The notes below the pieces were generated by a model, which was not told the origin of the DNA, made no database searches, and worked only from the letters and a program-made list of their open reading frames with translations. From Sphingopyxis sp. (GTDB lineage: Bacteria; Pseudomonadota; Alphaproteobacteria; Sphingomonadales; Sphingomonadaceae), in assembly GCA_016793775.1 (NCBI GenBank), contig JAEULK010000014.1:1-64000 (forward strand): a stretch of 64,000 nucleotides of DNA, read 5' to 3'. Of the stretch, positions 35,935 to 47,250 are shown one piece after another; position 1 is the first letter of the stretch, and every line of letters begins with the position of its first letter. The translations under genes and the position numbers were made by a program.

Positions 35935-35936
<2 letters not shown>
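35909..35936. terminator. Bidirectional terminator between receptor 2 and clpB
   Basis: A 10-bp stem (AAGGGCGGCA, 35909-35918; TGCCGCCCTT, 35923-35932) with loop TTTC and T's to 35936. The minus strand also reads into A/T-rich ends, so it may stop both converging genes. The clpB stop codon lies at its edge (35935-35937). Confidence 0.85.
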
Positions 35937-38514
<2,578 letters not shown>

Positions 38515-38540
38515 CAATGATTCCCTTTGGACGTAGGGGA

Positions 38541-38572
38541 AAGATAGTGTTGCCATTGTGCAACACAAGGGC
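38541..38572 (-). promoter_or_regulatory. Heat-shock (sigma-32)-like promoter of clpB
   Basis: On the minus strand CTTG (38566-38569) is followed after 18 bases by CTATCT (38542-38547), fitting the alphaproteobacterial sigma-32 pattern only approximately. Between these elements lies the perfect inverted repeat at 38547-38566. Confidence 0.5.
38547..38566. repeat. Perfect 7-bp inverted repeat in the clpB promoter
   Basis: GTGTTGC (38547-38553), six-base spacer, GCAACAC (38560-38566). It occupies the space between the putative -35 and -10 elements, where a bound regulator would block RNA polymerase. It does not match the CIRCE element in size. Confidence 0.75.
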
Positions 38573-38644
38573 GGGCCTTTCCCTCGCCCGATATTTGCGC
38601 CATGACGCGTCGCAGCCGGCCGCCGGGGCCCGCGAGGACCAGCC

Positions 38645-40804
38645 ATGCTACGCAAATTTCTGATCGGCCTTTTGGTAATATTGCTGTTGGCGGGAGCCGG
38701 ACTTGCGGTGTGGGAGCCGCTGACCGCCGAGGCGCCCGCAGCGCCGAGCTTCAAGCCGACCGACGTCAAGATCGCGCGCGACAAGTTCGGCGTGCCGCAC
38801 ATCTTCGGCAAGACCGACGCCGACGTCGCCTATGGCGTCGCCTACGCCCATGCCGAGGATGATTTTGCGACGTTGCAGGAAGTGCTCGCGATGACGCGCG
38901 GGCGCGCGGGGGCGATGCTGGGACAGGACGGCGCGAAGATCGACTTTGCCGCGGCGCTGCTCGATGTGCGCAAGACCACCGCGCGCGACTGGCCGAACCT
39001 GCCCAAGGACGTGCAATCGCTGTTCACCGCCTATGCCGCCGGGCTCAACCGCTATGCCGACAAGCATCCGGGCGAGGTGCGGTTGTCGGGGCTGTTCCCG
39101 GTGACCGGCGAGGATGTCGTCGCGGGCTTCGTGCTGCGCTCGCCCTTCTTTTTCGGACTCGATTCGGTGCTCGGTTCGCTGGTCGAAGACAAGGTCATGG
39201 GGCGCGAGGGCGGTCCCGAGCTCGACGCGACGGGCAAGATCGTGCCGCGCAAGGACACGCCGCTCGGCAGCGATCCTGCCGCCAACGGGTCGAACGGCAT
39301 GGCGGTGGCGCCGTCGCGCGCGACCGACGGCGCGACGCGGCTCGTCTCCAACTCGCACCAGCCATGGACCGGCGGGGTCGCCTGGTACGAACTGGTCGTC
39401 CATTCCGAGGAAGGCTGGGACTTCGCGGGGGCGAACTTCCCCGGCTCGCCTTACCCCTTCCTCGGGCATAATAAATATCTCGGCTGGACCAACACGGTGA
39501 ACCGGCCCGACCTGATCGATATCTATCAGCTCAAACTCGACGACAGCGGCGAGAAATATCGCTTCGACGGGCAATGGCGCCCGCTCGAGACCAAGCGCAT
39601 CTGGCTCAAGGTCAAATTCGGGCCGTTCGTGCTGCCGATCCCGCGGACGATCTATCGCTCGGTCCATGGGCCGGTGATCAAGAATGCGAAGGGGGCCTTT
39701 GCGATCCGTTATGCCGGGATCGACCAGTCGGCGATGGTCACCCAATATTATCGGCTGAACAAGGCGAAGAATTTCGCCGAATGGCGCGCCGCGATGGCGG
39801 GGCAGGGCGTTCCGGCGACGAACTTCATCTATGCCGATGCGGCGGGCAATATCGGGCTGTTCTATAACGCGATGTTCCCCGACCGGCCGGCGGGCTATAA
39901 TTGGCGCGGCATCCTGCCCGGCGACACCTCGGCGGACCTGTGGACCAAGACGCTGCCGTTCGACCGCGTGCCCGCGCTGGTCAATCCGGGGTCGGGCTAT
40001 GTCATGAACGCGAACAACACGCCGTGGGTCGCGGCGGGGCCAGGAGACGAACTCGACGCCGCCGCCTTCTCGCCCTTGCTGGGGATCGAGGACGACATCA
40101 CCAACCGCTCGACGCGGCTGATCGAACTGTTCGAGGCATCGGGGCAGATCGACGAGGCGCGATTGAAGGCGATCAAATATGATACCGCCTATGCACGCTC
40201 GGGCTACGCCAAGGCGTGGATCGACCGGCTGCTCGCGCTCGACACCAAGGCCGATCCCGAACTCGCCAAGGCGCAGGGGCTGCTGCGCGCGTGGGACTGG
40301 AACCTCGACGGCAAGGGGCAGGGCGACGCGCTGGCGCTGATCGTGCTGCGTCCCGCGAACAAGCAGCATTATCAGCGTACGATCGACGGCCCCGACCCGC
40401 GCGCGACCTTGAAGGAAGCCGCCGATCATCTGCAGGAGCATTTCGGCACGCTCGATCCGAAACTCGGTACCGTGCTGCGGCTGCGGCATGGCGAGGGCGG
40501 CAATCGCATCGACCTGCCGCTCGACGGCGGCAACGACACGGTACGCGCCTCGACGCTGTGGGACGTCGAGCCCGACGGGCGCTTCAAGGTGCGCCACGGC
40601 GACAGCTTCATCATGTTCATCACCTGGGGCCGGGACGGGAAGGTGCGGTCGGAATCGATCCAGCCTTTCGGGTCGGCGACGACGCGGCCCGACAGCCCGC
40701 ATTATAACGACCAGGCCCCGCTGTTCGTGCGGCACCAGCTCAAGCCGGTGCTGTTCGACCCGGCGGCGCTATGGGCGACGAAGCCGCGCGTCTATCGCCC
40801 TTGA
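38645..40804 (+). CDS. Penicillin acylase family protein (Ntn hydrolase)
   Basis: A 719-residue N-terminal nucleophile amidase. The precursor is expected to self-cleave before Ser216 in the GSNGMAVAP motif, giving alpha (about 25-215) and beta (216-719) subunits. Beta-chain motifs include NSHQPW and [14 protein letters not shown] single hydrophobic N-terminal helix (4-24) anchors or exports it to the periplasm. Homologues cleave penicillins or acyl-homoserine lactones; the substrate cannot be assigned. It sits divergent from clpB with about 130 bases between. Confidence 0.9.
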   Translation: MLRKFLIGLLVILLLAGAGLAVWEPLTAEAPAAPSFKPTDVKIARDKFGVPHIFGKTDADVAYGVAYAHAEDDFATLQEVLAMTRGRAGAMLGQDGAKIDFAAALLDVRKTTARDWPNLPKDVQSLFTAYAAGLNRYADKHPGEVRLSGLFPVTGEDVVAGFVLRSPFFFGLDSVLGSLVEDKVMGREGGPELDATGKIVPRKDTPLGSDPAANGSNGMAVAPSRATDGATRLVSNSHQPWTGGVAWYELVVHSEEGWDFAGANFPGSPYPFLGHNKYLGWTNTVNRPDLIDIYQLKLDDSGEKYRFDGQWRPLETKRIWLKVKFGPFVLPIPRTIYRSVHGPVIKNAKGAFAIRYAGIDQSAMVTQYYRLNKAKNFAEWRAAMAGQGVPATNFIYADAAGNIGLFYNAMFPDRPAGYNWRGILPGDTSADLWTKTLPFDRVPALVNPGSGYVMNANNTPWVAAGPGDELDAAAFSPLLGIEDDITNRSTRLIELFEASGQIDEARLKAIKYDTAYARSGYAKAWIDRLLALDTKADPELAKAQGLLRAWDWNLDGKGQGDALALIVLRPANKQHYQRTIDGPDPRATLKEAADHLQEHFGTLDPKLGTVLRLRHGEGGNRIDLPLDGGNDTVRASTLWDVEPDGRFKVRHGDSFIMFITWGRDGKVRSESIQPFGSATTRPDSPHYNDQAPLFVRHQLKPVLFDPAALWATKPRVYRP

Positions 40805-40911
40805 ACGCGGCGCCATGCCGTCCTAAACCGCTGATACAGTGCCGTCCGGCACCCGGTTGCACGGGCCAGGTTTCAGACCCTGGCACTCGATCCCGAACCA
40901 AGAGGAACTTC

Positions 40912-43788
40912 ATGCCCCGTTTTCATCGTTTCGCCGTTGCCCTCGCCCTGTCGACCTCGCTCGTCGCCGCCGGCCCCACGCTTGCCAAGGCGAAGGCCCC
41001 CGCCCCCGCGCCGATCGCCGATCTCGTCAAGGCGGTCGATATTCCCTATCAGAGCTTCACGCTCGACAATGGCTTGCGCGTCATCGTCCATGAGGATCGC
41101 AAGGCGCCGGTGATCGCGGTGTCGGTGTGGTACCGCGTCGGGTCGAAGCACGAGCCCAAGGGCAAGACGGGTTTTGCGCACCTCTTCGAACATCTGATGT
41201 TCAACGGCTCGGAAAATTCGCCGGGCGATTTCTTCGAGCCGCTGCAACAGGTCGGCGCGACCGACGAGAATGGGACGACCAACGTCGACCGCACCAATTA
41301 TTTCGAGACGGTGCCGACCGGCGCGCTCGACATGGCGCTGTTCCTCGAAAGCGACCGCATGGGCCATCTGCTCGGCGCGGTGACGCAGGAAAAGCTCGAT
41401 AACCAGCGCGGCGTCGTCCAGAATGAAAAGCGCCAGGGCGACAACAATCCCTATGGCCTGCTGCGTTACGAGATTTTCGAGAATCTCTTCCCGACCGGTC
41501 ACCCCTATCACCACAGCACGATCGGCTCGATGGGCGACCTCAATTCGGCGAGCCTCGACGACGTGAAGAGGTGGTTCACCGACAATTATGGCCCGAACAA
41601 TGCGGTGCTGGTGCTCGCGGGGGACGTTGACGTCGCGACCGCCAAGGCCAAGGTGCAGCAGTGGTTCGGCGACATTCCCAAGGGTCCGGTGGTGCAGGCG
41701 CCCGCGACCGCGGTGCCGACGCTGCCCGCGCCGCTCGCCAAGGAGGTCAAGGACCTGATCCCGACGACGCGCATCTATCGCATGTGGGCGATCCCCGGGC
41801 TCAATGACAAGGATGCGATCCCTTTGCAGATGGCGATGTCGGTGCTCGGCGGGCTGTCCTCGTCGCGGCTCGACAATGCGATGGTGCGCAAGGACCCGGT
41901 CGCGGTCAGCGTCTCGGCCTTTGCCCAGCCGTTCGAGGATGCCGGCATCCTGCTCGTCCAGGCCGATGTGAAGCCAGGGGTCGAGCCGGCGCTGGTCGGC
42001 CAGCGGCTCGATGAAGAGGTCGCCAAATTCCTGGCGAGCGGACCGACCGCCGACGAATTGCAGCGCGCGGCGGCGAGCTATCTGGGTGGCGCGATTTCGG
42101 GCCTGGAATCGGTCGGCGGTTTCGGCGGCAAGGCGGTCGCGCTCGCCGAGGGCGCGCTCTATTCGAACGACCCCGGCTATTACAAGGTCGAGCTCGATCG
42201 CATGGCGAAGGCGACCCCCGAGCAGGTCAAGGCGGTCGCCAATAAATGGCTGTCGCGTCCGGCCTTCTCGCTGACCTATACGCCCGGCGAGCGGACCGAG
42301 GGCGGCGAGAACCGCGGCGGGGCGGTGACCGGCAAGGTCGCGGCCGCGATCGAACCCGACCGCTACTGGAACCCCGCGCTCGGCGATGTCGGCCCCGACA
42401 GCGGCTTCGGCACGGCCGTTGCCGATCGTTCGAAACTGCCTTCGGTGGCCGACCTCAAGGCACTCGAATTCCCCGCGATCGAGCGCGCCAAGCTCAAGAA
42501 CGGCATCGAAGTCGTCTTCGCGCGCCGCACCGCGGTGCCGACGGTCAACGTCGCGGTCAGCTTCGACGCCGGCTATGCCGCCGACCCGCATGATGCGCTC
42601 GGCACCCAGTCGCTGATGCTCAGCCTGATGGACGAGGGCACGACGAGCCTCGATTCGATCGCCTTCGCCGAAGCCAAGGAACGGCTCGGCACCCAGATCG
42701 ACGGATCGGCCAACGCCGACGAGACGGTGTTCGAGATGTTCGCGCTGAAGCCGAACCTTGCGCCGTCGCTGACACTGCTTGCCGACTATATCCGCAATCC
42801 CGCCTTCGACGCCAAGGAACTGGAGCGCGTGCGCGCGCAGCAGCTCAACCGGCTGAAGTCCGAACTCAACAACCCCAACGCCATCGCCGGCCGCGTGCTG
42901 ATGCCGGTGCTCTACGGAGCCGACCATCCCTATGGCATCCCGCCCTCGGGCCTCGGCGATGCGAAGGCGGTGACTGCGGCAACGCGAGAGCAGCTCGCAA
43001 GCTTTCATGCGACCTGGGTCCGTCCCGACATGGCGCGCATCTTCGTCGTCGGCGATACGACGCTGAAAGAGGTGACCAAGCAGCTCGATGCGGCGTTCGG
43101 CAACTGGAAGGCGCCGGCGAGCGCGAAACCGGTCAAGCATTTCGACATCGCGATCCCGGCGCCGCAGCCGCGCATCCTGCTCTTCGACCGTCCCAAATCG
43201 CCGCAGTCGGTGATCCTCGCGGGCAAGGTACTCGATGCCAAGGGCAGCGACGATCTGGAGGTGCTGCGTTCGGCAAACGATATCTTCGGCGGTAATTTCC
43301 TGTCGCGCTTCAATACCAATTTGCGCGAGACCAAGGGCTGGTCCTATGGCGTGCGCAGCCGGATCACCGGCGACAAGGATCGCATCGCCTGGATCGCCTC
43401 GGCCCCGGTGCAGGCCGACCGCACCGGCGATTCGATCAAGGAGCTGCAGAGCGACCTCAAATCCTTCCTCGGCGACAAGGGCGTCACCGCGGAGGAATTG
43501 CAGCGCACGATCAACGGCAGCGTGCGCGAATTGCCGGGCAGTTTCGAAACCTCGGGCGATGTGCTCGGCGGGCTGCGCGCAATCGTCAAATATGGCCGCG
43601 CCGACGATTATTATGAAAAACTGCCCGCCACCTACGAGGCGATGACCACCGCCGAAGTCGATGCCGCCGCGCGCAAGACGCTGAGCACCGACGGGCTCGT
43701 CTATGTCATCGTCGGCGACGCGGCGACGGTCAAACCACAGCTTGACGGATTGGGTCTGGCGGTGGAAATGGTGCCTCCCGCTAATTAA
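40912..43788 (+). CDS. M16 family zinc protease, double-domain, secreted
   Basis: A 958-residue pitrilysin-type protease of two fused M16 units. The N-terminal unit is active: HxxEH as H90-E93-H94 (HLFEH), with the distant zinc glutamate in VVQNEKRQGDNNPYG. The C-terminal unit lacks a matching HxxEH and is likely structural. A signal peptide (MPRFHRFAVALALSTSLVAA...) directs it to the periplasm. AGAGGA at 40901-40906 is a strong ribosome binding site and sets the ATG at 40912 despite an open frame upstream. Confidence 0.93.
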   Translation: MPRFHRFAVALALSTSLVAAGPTLAKAKAPAPAPIADLVKAVDIPYQSFTLDNGLRVIVHEDRKAPVIAVSVWYRVGSKHEPKGKTGFAHLFEHLMFNGSENSPGDFFEPLQQVGATDENGTTNVDRTNYFETVPTGALDMALFLESDRMGHLLGAVTQEKLDNQRGVVQNEKRQGDNNPYGLLRYEIFENLFPTGHPYHHSTIGSMGDLNSASLDDVKRWFTDNYGPNNAVLVLAGDVDVATAKAKVQQWFGDIPKGPVVQAPATAVPTLPAPLAKEVKDLIPTTRIYRMWAIPGLNDKDAIPLQMAMSVLGGLSSSRLDNAMVRKDPVAVSVSAFAQPFEDAGILLVQADVKPGVEPALVGQRLDEEVAKFLASGPTADELQRAAASYLGGAISGLESVGGFGGKAVALAEGALYSNDPGYYKVELDRMAKATPEQVKAVANKWLSRPAFSLTYTPGERTEGGENRGGAVTGKVAAAIEPDRYWNPALGDVGPDSGFGTAVADRSKLPSVADLKALEFPAIERAKLKNGIEVVFARRTAVPTVNVAVSFDAGYAADPHDALGTQSLMLSLMDEGTTSLDSIAFAEAKERLGTQIDGSANADETVFEMFALKPNLAPSLTLLADYIRNPAFDAKELERVRAQQLNRLKSELNNPNAIAGRVLMPVLYGADHPYGIPPSGLGDAKAVTAATREQLASFHATWVRPDMARIFVVGDTTLKEVTKQLDAAFGNWKAPASAKPVKHFDIAIPAPQPRILLFDRPKSPQSVILAGKVLDAKGSDDLEVLRSANDIFGGNFLSRFNTNLRETKGWSYGVRSRITGDKDRIAWIASAPVQADRTGDSIKELQSDLKSFLGDKGVTAEELQRTINGSVRELPGSFETSGDVLGGLRAIVKYGRADDYYEKLPATYEAMTTAEVDAAARKTLSTDGLVYVIVGDAATVKPQLDGLGLAVEMVPPAN

Positions 43789-43813
43789 CATCAGTTTCAG
43801 TAGGAGAGTTTCG

Positions 43814-44116
43814 ATGTCTCAAGTTGACGGCAGCTATGATTGCGTGACCAAGTCGCCGATGGGCGACCAGAAATCGGTCTTCACCGTCACCAGCGACGGC
43901 GACAGCTTCACCGGCCAGAATGCCGGTGCGATGGGCGCGCTCGACGTCGAAAACGGCAAGGTCGATGGCAACAAGCTGACCTGGACGATGAACATGAAGG
44001 TCCCGATGCCGATGACCCTCGAATGCGAAGCGACCATCGACGGCGATGCGCTGACCGGCACGATAAAGGCCGGCGCCTTCGGCTCGATGGCGATGACCGG
44101 CACCCGCCAGGGCTGA
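43814..44116 (+). CDS. Small beta-rich hypothetical protein
   Basis: A 100-residue protein rich in Gly, Thr and Asp, with alternating strands (VDGSYDCVTKSPMGDQKSVFTV...LTGTIKAGAFGSMAMTGTRQG) and the shape of a small beta-barrel, lipocalin-like at best. No signal peptide; two cysteines. TAGGAG at 43801-43806 sets the start. It follows the M16 protease by 25 bases and is closed by a terminator. Unrecognised family. Confidence 0.72.
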   Translation: MSQVDGSYDCVTKSPMGDQKSVFTVTSDGDSFTGQNAGAMGALDVENGKVDGNKLTWTMNMKVPMPMTLECEATIDGDALTGTIKAGAFGSMAMTGTRQG

Positions 44117-44141
44117 TCGCCGCATCTTGTGAACGGGCGAA

Positions 44142-44171
44142 GGGCCGCCTCCACCCGGAGGCGGCCCTTTT
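44142..44171 (+). terminator. Rho-independent terminator
   Basis: An 11-bp GC-rich stem (arms 44142-44152 and 44157-44167) with a four-base loop, then TTTT to 44171. Ends the transcript of the small beta-rich protein and probably of the M16 protease. Confidence 0.9.
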
Positions 44172-44242
44172 GCTTTGCATAGCATTGCTTTGGTCCCTTG
44201 GGGGTGGCCAAAGCCGGAGCGGGGGCGCATAGCGCCGCTGCA

Positions 44243-45502
44243 ATGCAACATGACCCCGCCTCCCCTCCGCCCGAACCGACCCGCCGGCGCCTTCCGGGCC
44301 CGCGCGAGATGGTCGCGATGATGGCGATGGTGATGGCGCTGAACGCGCTCGCCATCGACGCGATGCTGCCGGCGCTGCCCGCGATCGGCAAGGGGCTGGG
44401 CGTCGCGGTCGCCAACGACCGGCAATATGTGATCTCGCTCTACCTGCTCGGCACCGCGCTCGGCGCGTTGGTCTATGGGCCGCTCGCCGACCGGTTCGGA
44501 CGCAAGGGCGTGCTGGTGCCGGCGCTGTTCGCCTATATCGCCTTTGCGATCGGCTGCGGGCTGGCGACGAGCTTTCCGATGCTGCTGGCGCTGCGCTTCG
44601 CGCATGGCATGGTCAGCGCCGCGCTCGGCGTGATCGTCGTCGCGGTGATCCGCGACCTGTTCGCGGGCGATGCGATGGCGAAGCGGCTGTCGCTGATCTT
44701 TCTCGTCTTCATGATCGTGCCGATCATCGCGCCGACGATCGGCGCCGGGGTCGCGGCGATCGCGGGGTGGCGCGCGATCTTCCTCGTCCTTGCCGGCATG
44801 GGCGCGGTGATGCTGGTCTGGCTGCGCCGTCTGCCCGAAACGCTCGAGCCCGGCGACGTCCGTCCGCTCGACTGGCGGACGATGGTGTCGGGCTGGGCGA
44901 CGGTGACACGGCATCGCCGCGCCGCGGGCTATATGCTCGCGTCGGGGGTGATGCAGGGGGCGCTGTTCGGTTATCTCAACAGCAGCGAACAGATCATCGC
45001 CGAGGTGTTCGACGCGCAGTCACTGTTCCCGCTCGTCTTCGCCTGCGTCGCGATCGGCATCGCGATCGCCAATTTCTCCAACGCGGCGATCGTCGAGCGT
45101 TTCGGCGCGCGGCGTGTGTCGCAGACTGCGGTCTTCGCCTTCATGGCGACCTCGATCGCCCAGATCGGCGCGGCGCTGAGTGGGGTCGAGACGCTCGCGA
45201 TGTTCACCGCGTTGATGATGGTCAATGTCGGGCTGATCGGTTTTATCGGTAGCAATTTCGGATCGATCGCGATGGAGGATTTCGGGCATATGGCGGGCGT
45301 CGCCTCGTCGTATCAAAGCTTTGCCAAGACGCTGCTCGCGGCCGCCACCGGGGCCTTCATCGGCCAGCAATATGACGGATCGACCCTGCCGTTGGCCTAT
45401 GCCTTCGTCGGCTGTGCGATCACCGGGCTGCTTTTGGTGCTGTGGGCCGAGCGCGGCAGATTGTTCACCCGGCCGGGCACTGCCCCGAAAAGCCCGTTCT
45501 GA
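44243..45502 (+). CDS. MFS drug-resistance transporter, Bcr/CflA family
   Basis: A 419-residue 12-helix major-facilitator pump of the DHA1 (Bcr/CflA) group, exporting drugs or small metabolites with protons. The N-terminal motif ALAIDAMLPALPAIG, loop 2-3 signature GPLADRFGRKG and VIRDLFAGDAMAKRLS are typical. The frame is open slightly upstream (44198), but the ATG at 44243 is the better start. Substrate unknown. It follows a terminator and precedes another, so it is likely a single-gene unit. Confidence 0.9.
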   Translation: MQHDPASPPPEPTRRRLPGPREMVAMMAMVMALNALAIDAMLPALPAIGKGLGVAVANDRQYVISLYLLGTALGALVYGPLADRFGRKGVLVPALFAYIAFAIGCGLATSFPMLLALRFAHGMVSAALGVIVVAVIRDLFAGDAMAKRLSLIFLVFMIVPIIAPTIGAGVAAIAGWRAIFLVLAGMGAVMLVWLRRLPETLEPGDVRPLDWRTMVSGWATVTRHRRAAGYMLASGVMQGALFGYLNSSEQIIAEVFDAQSLFPLVFACVAIGIAIANFSNAAIVERFGARRVSQTAVFAFMATSIAQIGAALSGVETLAMFTALMMVNVGLIGFIGSNFGSIAMEDFGHMAGVASSYQSFAKTLLAAATGAFIGQQYDGSTLPLAYAFVGCAITGLLLVLWAERGRLFTRPGTAPKSPF

Positions 45503-45510
45503 CAAAGCAA

Positions 45511-45548
45511 GGGGGCCGCCCCGGCATTCGCCGGGACGGCCCCCTTTT
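45511..45548 (+). terminator. Rho-independent terminator between convergent transporter genes
   Basis: A long, slightly interrupted GC-rich hairpin (GGGGGCCG at 45511-45518 pairing with CGGCCCCC near 45537-45544, inner CCCGGC/GCCGGG) followed by TTTT. It lies between the MFS gene and the convergent amino-acid permease gene. Confidence 0.88.
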
Positions 45549-45565
45549 GTTTATGGCATCACGCG

Positions 45566-47128
45566 TCAGTGGATCGGCGTGTGCGGTTCCAGATCGTCCT
45601 CATGCACCTCGACAATGCCGCGGCCGAGGTGGCTGCGGCTGCGGCTGTAGAGATAATAGAAGACGAGGCCGATCGCGCCCCAGATGGGCAGCACGAGCAT
45701 AGCGTCGAGCGGCAGGTTGAAGAAGAGGAACACCGTACCTGCAATTGTCAGCGGGCCAATCAGCCACAATGCCGGCGTCTTGAACGCGCGCGGCGTGTCG
45801 GCGGCGGTCTTGCGCAGGATCATCACCGCAATGGCGACCATCATGAACGCATAGAGCGTGCCAGCGTTGGCAATGTCGGCGAGCTTGCCGACCGGCAGGA
45901 AAGCCGCAGCGAATGCCACGGCCGCGCCGGTGATTGCGGTGATGATGTGCGGGGTTTTCCACTTGGGATGGACCTTGCTCCACGATTCGGGGAGCAGACC
46001 GTCGCGGCTCATCACGAAAGCGACGCGGGTCTGGCCGAACAGCAGGATAAGGATGACCGACGGAAGCGCCACGAAAGCAGCGATACCGAGCATGTTGCCG
46101 ACGCCCGACCAGCCGATCTGGCGCAGCACATGCGCGAGGGCTTCGTTCGAGCAGACGAGCGGCAGCTGGTCGGCGGCGAAGGTCGCGCACTGGCGCGCCA
46201 GCTCTTCCGAACCGGCGGGGAAGGGGACCCCATTCGGGCCCATGATCGGCTGGCCGCCGATCGTGCCGACCGCGCCTGCGGCGACGAGGATGTAGAAGAC
46301 GGTACAGAAGAGCAGCGAGCCGATCAGGCCGATCGGAACGTTGCGCTGGGGGTTCTTGGTTTCTTCGGCGGCGGTCGAAACCGCGTCGAAGCCCACATAG
46401 GCGAAGAAGATCGTCGCCGCGGCGCCGACCGCACCGACCCCCGAACCGAAGCCGCCGAAGACACCGGCGGGCAGGAAGGGGTTGAACTTGTCGGTCGAGA
46501 AATAGTCGCTGGGCAGCGTCAGGACGATGAAGGCGGTGAGCGCGGTGACCTTGATCGCGACGAGGATCGCGTTGACGCGCGCGCTTTCGGTGGTGCCGAT
46601 CATCAGCAGCCAGGTGACGAGCAGCGCGATGACCACGGCGGGCAGGTTGATGAAACCACCCTCGACGCCGCCGAGCGCCAGCGGTGCGCCAGAGAGGAAG
46701 GCGGGCAGCTGTATCCCCAAGAATTCATTCAATATCGTTCCTGTGAAATAGCCGGACCACCCGACCGACACCGCGGACGCCGCGACCGCATATTCGAGGA
46801 CGAGGGCCCATCCGACGGTCCAGGCGAGCACCTCGCCCATCGTCGCATAGGTATAGGTATAGGCGGAGCCCGCGACCGGGATCATCGCCGCGATCTCGGC
46901 ATAGCAGAGCGCCGCGACGATGCAGATCAGACCCGCGATCGCGAAGGCGAGCATCAGGCCCGGGCCGGCTTTCTGCGCGCCGGCCGAGGTCAGCACGAAA
47001 ATGCCGGTGCCGATGACGCAGCCGATGCCGAAGAGAGTGAGCTGAAACGCACCGAGCGTTCGGTGCAGCGACTTTTTCTCGGCGGTGGCCAAAATGGCGT
47101 CGAGCGGTTTGACGCGACCAAATATCAT
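45566..47128 (-). CDS. APC family amino-acid permease
   Basis: A 520-residue inner-membrane permease with about 12-13 hydrophobic segments. The N-terminus has LTLFGIGCVIGTGIFVLTS, the first APC helix motif, and AGSAYTYTYATMGEVLAWTVGWAL follows. It resembles the cationic amino-acid transporter/YfnA group. An extra periplasmic loop (GPNGVPFPAGSEELARQCATF) lies in the middle. Substrate not determined. Start at 47128. Confidence 0.92.
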   Translation of the reverse strand: MIFGRVKPLDAILATAEKKSLHRTLGAFQLTLFGIGCVIGTGIFVLTSAGAQKAGPGLMLAFAIAGLICIVAALCYAEIAAMIPVAGSAYTYTYATMGEVLAWTVGWALVLEYAVAASAVSVGWSGYFTGTILNEFLGIQLPAFLSGAPLALGGVEGGFINLPAVVIALLVTWLLMIGTTESARVNAILVAIKVTALTAFIVLTLPSDYFSTDKFNPFLPAGVFGGFGSGVGAVGAAATIFFAYVGFDAVSTAAEETKNPQRNVPIGLIGSLLFCTVFYILVAAGAVGTIGGQPIMGPNGVPFPAGSEELARQCATFAADQLPLVCSNEALAHVLRQIGWSGVGNMLGIAAFVALPSVILILLFGQTRVAFVMSRDGLLPESWSKVHPKWKTPHIITAITGAAVAFAAAFLPVGKLADIANAGTLYAFMMVAIAVMILRKTAADTPRAFKTPALWLIGPLTIAGTVFLFFNLPLDAMLVLPIWGAIGLVFYYLYSRSRSHLGRGIVEVHEDDLEPHTPIH

Positions 47129-47250
47129 CCAAATTTCCCCTTTGGGACCCGATGCGGGCCTCTCATGGCGGGGTAGAGTAAAGGCTCCTTTCGTCAGCGC
47201 AACTTAATTTCACGGGGCCGAAAGTCGGATTTGCGTGGGTCCAGCTTGGG

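Noticed and set aside
40873-43791. Antisense open frame across the M16 protease (and similar ones opposite penicillin acylase, clpB, pbpC and the second receptor)
   Set aside because: Same GC-driven artefact; no family motifs, and the sense genes are clear.
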